Below, piece after piece: positions 60,977 to 64,000 of a stretch of DNA of 64,000 nucleotides. The position numbers were made by a program, and so were the translations under genes. The stretch's first letter is position 1; every line of letters begins with the position of its first letter. The notes under the pieces were generated by a model. The model saw nothing but the letters and a program-made list of their open reading frames with translations. It was not told the origin of the DNA and did not search any database. The DNA lies in NCBI GenBank assembly GCA_000711775.1, contig ARYC01000670.1, positions 53,034 through 117,033 of the forward strand, read 5' to 3'. Source of the stretch: Oxytricha trifallax. Its lineage: Eukaryota > Ciliophora > Spirotrichea > Sporadotrichida > Oxytrichidae.

Positions 60977-61766
60977 ATGGAATCTATGAATGATGCAATG
61001 AAGAGAATTTAATCTCAAGATTTAATAGGAAAATTCAGAAGTAAAGAAGAATTTTACAGATACTTAGTATAGCAAGGTAAGTTTTTACTTATAACTAACT
61101 TATTAACTATAGTTGGATTGTTCTTGCCAACACAGGAGGGAACAAAAATATCATTTTTAAAGGCATTGCTAAGTGAAGAGAAAAAAGCTTTTAAGTCTAA
61201 TGAAATCAGAATGATCGAGATACCTAACTACCCTGAAATTTCAGTAACAAACCTCTATGATGATGCTATGAGTGATCCAGATGTTGCTCTCTACCTTCCA
61301 TCAAAGCCTCAACTCTCTAATAAATTGCCAGAGAGAAACTTCTTCTTTGGAGTTCTTGGAACTCTGAAACTTGAGTACTTAAATGAAGTAATTTAAGAAG
61401 CTCACAAGAAACGCTACAGCATCTCTCCTGAAGAAAAAGAGAAGCAGGGAATTAAAATCAGCGACACTTGGCTCTAAGAACTGCAGAAGCATCCATTCAT
61501 CTCTAGTAAGCTTAGTCTTCTTACTTTATAGAAAACCTGGCACTGCTATTTACTTGATGAAAGAGCGCAGCAAATTAAACAGAGAGAGGAAGTCTTAAGT
61601 AAAACACGAACTAAGTAAGAGACTCTATAAAGACTTTTAAAAACCAGATGAGATGAACATAGATGCAGGGGCTGGCACTAAGAGAAGAAACATGGGCCCA
61701 AGCAAGCCTTAAGAGGAAGAAAAGAAAGAGAAGCCAAATCCCTTTACGGACAAATTTAATATGTGA
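60977..61766 (+). CDS. TBE-a 22 kDa protein (frameshifted)
   Basis: ATG 60977; a small GT-AG intron at about 61,079-61,114 restores VGLFLPTQEGTKISFLKAL. The frame then runs through MIEIPNYPEISVTNLYDDAM and RNFFFGVLGTLKLEYL. Near 61,505-61,550 the frame shifts: the conserved tail KERSKLNRERKSQVKHELSK and NIDAGAGTKRRNMGPSKP lies in another frame up to TGA 61,764-61,766. The same tail is found in TBE-b, so this copy probably carries an indel. Function unknown. Confidence 0.78.
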
Positions 61767-61772
61767 ACTTAT

Positions 61773-62660
61773 TCATTCGCTTAAATCTAAAACTTATTTA
61801 TAAACACAAAATCTCCCTTCTCTAGCGCATACTTTAGCATTTCATCGCTGACTCTCTTAGCAGCCCACTTAATAAAATCGACTGTATCAATCTTTAAATC
61901 ATGCATCAGATGGTAGAGCAGCAATTTCTAAAAATGACCTTTCAGTAACCCCCAATATAATTCAATTCCATTGAACTAAGGGCTGTAAGGAACATTAAAT
62001 ACAAAAGTTATATTTGGCCTTTCATATTCCTTCCTTGAGTCTTTAGTTTTATGAACTGACAAGTTATCAACGAATAGAATAATCTCTTAGTCCGCGTACT
62101 TATCTGTGAGTTATTGCAAGAATTTAATATATAATTCAGTCTTTATAGAACGAGGGTGAATAACAAAAGTCTCGAGGCCACTATCTTCACTTAATCCACC
62201 AAGAATAGCATGAGTTTAAACCTTAACCTTTTAATCATACACTTCTATATTACTATACCTCTTTTACCAAGACTTTGATATAAAGGTATTGACTGTAAAT
62301 ACAGCTTCATCAGCATGTATGAACTTTGTATTATGCTCTTAAGACCTCTGCATTTAATCAAATATATAATTTAAATTAGTCTTATACAATGGAACATTAA
62401 AGTCAATCACTCTCTTAATGCGATTGACTGTCTTGTAAGATATTTCGTTCTTTTTATATGTTAGCTATCGATTAAGCAGATATGGGAAGCTCAGGAAATT
62501 GGCGATGAAACATCACAGCCCTCTAGGATAGAGAGAATTGAGCCAAGTATTTAAGAGTCTTATCATTAATAAGATCGTCAATATGATGCTGCTAAAATTT
62601 TAAGGGTCTCTTAGGCTTAGAATTAAGATGCTATCTCTTTAAATTCAATGCTAATAGACA
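61773..62660 (-). pseudogene. TBE-a 42 kDa DDE transposase, truncated and frameshifted
   Basis: Minus strand to TGA 61,775-61,773. Catalytic blocks remain: FIHADEAVFTVNTF (first Asp), LFVDNLSVHKTKD (second Asp) and SPQFNGIELYWGLLK (Glu), the Tc1/mariner-type DDE triad. Compared with TBE-b, one base is missing near 62,455 (NIYRRNG region) and another shift lies near 61,810. The first codons are cut off by TBE-b at 62,663. Not functional as it stands. Confidence 0.88.
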
Positions 62661-62662
62661 GT
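62660..62662. repeat. AGT target duplication at the TBE-a/TBE-b junction
   Basis: AGT directly precedes CAAAACCAAAACCCC, again fitting ANT. It lies within the N-terminal coding region of the TBE-a transposase. Confidence 0.75.
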
Positions 62663-62875
62663 CAAAACCAAAACCCCTTAGTGAGGTTTATAATTGTTGA
62701 TTTGTAGGGTATAGTTGGGGTCTTATTGGGGTTAGTAGAGAAATTAGGCCAATTTTGCAAAATGAGAAATAGAAATTAGCGAAATTTAGTGTCTATTTAT
62801 GATGAGTAATATTTAGATTTACTGTTTAAGCTAAGGTATGGTACAAGTATTAATATATACTAAATCAAACCTGTA

Positions 62876-63827
62876 ATGAATTATGCTGCTATAGCAAAGC
62901 TCCTTCGCAAGAGTGCCTCAACAGTTAGGTATCATTGCTTATTGGCTGTTCAGCATTATAATTCAGGCACTTGAAAGCATCCTGCAAGAAAATAAAAGTT
63001 CTCACAGCACCATATTGACTACCTCTGCGACTCTAAGACTTTGAAGTATTGGGCAAACTTTCCATTAGACTAGCGAGCTGTCATGTTTCATCGCAGGTTT
63101 CCTGACATGCGTATCTCTCCTTAGACTATAGCCAACATTTATAGAAGAAATGGAATTACTTTCAAGACTGTCAACAGAGTGAAGAGAGTGATTGATTTTA
63201 CAGTGCCTTTTTATAGTAATAATTTAAACCATATATATGATAAAATGCAGAGAGCTATTACTTATAACATCAAGTTCATACACGCTGATGAAGCTGTGTG
63301 TTACCTTCAACACCTTTATTAATAAGTCTTGGTATAAGAAGTATGATAATATAGAAGTCTACGATTAGAAAGTAAAGGTTGTAACCCATGTAATTTTAGC
63401 AGGTATTAGTGAAGACTCTGGCTTAGAAAGTTATGTTATTCATCCTCGCTCTATTAAGCGAGAGTAGTACATAGAGTTCCTACATAAGCTGAGAGATAAA
63501 TACACTGATTAAGAGATCATCCTGTTTGTTGACAACCTCTCAGTTCATAAGACTAAGGAGTCTAAGAAAGCTTATGAAGAGTTAAACATTACTCATGTAT
63601 ACAATGTTCCTTACAGCCCTTAATTTAATGGATTTGAATTCTACTGGAGTTAAATAAAGACCCACTACAAGAAACTGCTGCTATATCACCTAATGCATGA
63701 CTTGCTTATAGATACAGTAGACTTGATTCAGAGTAGCTGCAAGAGAGTAGGCATAGATAAGACAACAGTTTGTGCGAGAGAAGGAAGAATGAATGTTTAT
63801 AAATAAGTTTTAGATTTAAATGAATGA
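62876..63827 (+). pseudogene. TBE-b 42 kDa DDE transposase, nonsense and frameshift
   Basis: ATG 62,876, TGA 63,825-63,827. Starts MNYAAIAKLLRKSASTVRYH, a helix-turn-helix-like N-terminus. A TGA at 62,972-62,974 interrupts SGT-KHPARKQKF, and an extra base near 63,297-63,300 shifts the frame just after FIHADEAV. Beyond it LFVDNLSVHKTKE, SPQFNGFEFYWS and CAREGRMNVYKQVLDLNE are intact in the other frame. DDE residues are all present but the gene could not yield one protein without repair. Confidence 0.9.
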
Positions 63828-63833
63828 ATAAGT

Positions 63834-64000
63834 TCACATATTAAACTAACCCATAAAGGGGTTTGGCTTTTTTTTCTTCTCCTCTTCTTATGGCTTGCTT
63901 GGGCCCATATTTCTTCTCTTTGTGCCAGCTCCTGCATCTATGTTCATTTCTTCTGACTTTTAAACATCTTTATAAAGTCTCTTGCTCACTTCATAAATAG
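63834..64000 (-). CDS. TBE-b 22 kDa protein, C-terminal end (partial)
   Basis: Minus strand, TGA 63,836-63,834; continues past the window. Reads EVSKRLYKDVQKSEEMNIDA then GAGTKRRNMGPSKPQEEEKK, matching the tail of the TBE-a copy. Convergent with the TBE-b transposase, 6 bp apart. Confidence 0.85.

Larger units (their letters stand above)
58780..62662. mobile_element. TBE-a, Tc1/mariner-type telomere-bearing element (left part)
   Basis: Starts with degenerate telomere-like CAAAACTTCAAAACCC and carries the three TBE genes in order: 57 kDa zinc-finger/kinase (-), 22 kDa (+), 42 kDa transposase (-). It is broken at 62,662 by insertion of TBE-b, so its right end is outside the window. TBEs are abundant germline-limited transposons of Oxytricha and are removed from the macronucleus; their transposase is implicated in genome rearrangement (established knowledge). 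Confidence 0.93.
62663..64000. mobile_element. TBE-b, inserted into TBE-a
   Basis: Begins with the C4A4-type terminus CAAAACCAAAACCCC and subterminal TTGGGGTCTTATTGGGGT. Transposase is on the plus strand, 22 kDa gene on the minus strand, and the element runs off the window. Orientation is opposite to TBE-a. Confidence 0.92.

Overview
This window reads as germline (micronuclear) DNA of a stichotrichous ciliate, most likely Oxytricha or a close relative. Three independent signs agree. (1) Long open frames appear only when TAA and TAG are read as glutamine and TGA is the sole stop. (2) Coding stretches are interrupted by short AT-rich inserts flanked by 3-12 bp direct repeats. Deleting the insert plus one repeat copy restores the protein frame, which is the MDS / pointer / IES architecture. 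(3) Two TBE-type transposons occupy the right end. They carry the 57 kDa zinc-finger/kinase, 22 kDa and 42 kDa DDE transposase genes and end in telomere-like C4A4 repeats. Ordinary GT-AG introns of about 36-115 nt are also present. I resolved more than 30 pointer pairs by hand.

Layout. 1-2,434: C-terminal half of a CC2D2A-type ciliary transition-zone protein (+), carrying a 672 bp MITE-like insert. 2,614-4,049: RCC1-repeat protein (-). 4,211-5,301: p23 co-chaperone whose last segments are inverted. 5,431-6,763: secreted/EGF-like membrane protein (+). About 6,880-13,296: large filamin-repeat extracellular protein (+) with a second MITE-like insert. 13,388-13,719: snRNP SmF (-). 14,171-16,123: prenyl-synthase-like protein (-). 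16,504-18,810: AMSH-type JAMM deubiquitinase (+). 18,983-19,330: small unknown (-). 19,733-24,720: N-terminal half of CC2D2A (+). 24,805-32,519 (+) and 32,628-38,342 (-): the two halves of one giant filamin/Cys-rich/transmembrane gene lying in opposite orientation. 38,491-42,708: PHD/extended-PHD protein (+). 42,972-47,026: basal-body or axoneme-like protein (-). 47,253 to about 51,240: glutamine-rich protein (-), split by a 901 bp foldback element. 51,739-53,295: RING/TRAF-finger/Kelch protein (-). 53,656-56,738: CK1/TTBK-like kinase with an AT-hook tail (+). 56,861-58,744: PH-domain kinase (-). 58,780-64,000: TBE-a with TBE-b inserted into its transposase gene.

Main result. Several genes here are scrambled. 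The giant Cys-rich gene can be read through only by inverting one half at a shared 12 bp pointer (24,805-24,816 and 32,628-32,639). p23 needs an 11 bp inverted pointer. The two CC2D2A halves lie in permuted order with at least eight other genes between them. Transposon-like inserts (two MITE-like elements, both TBEs and possibly the foldback) sit on ANT-type target duplications and, when inside genes, behave as precisely excisable IESs. The genes otherwise look like unrelated housekeeping, ciliary and surface-protein genes, as expected if each becomes its own macronuclear nanochromosome.

Limits. All translation and boundary calling was done by eye. Where no pointer is stated, segment edges are approximate, and low-complexity Q/N-rich frames are inherently harder to trust because AT-rich DNA reads as Q/N/K in this code.
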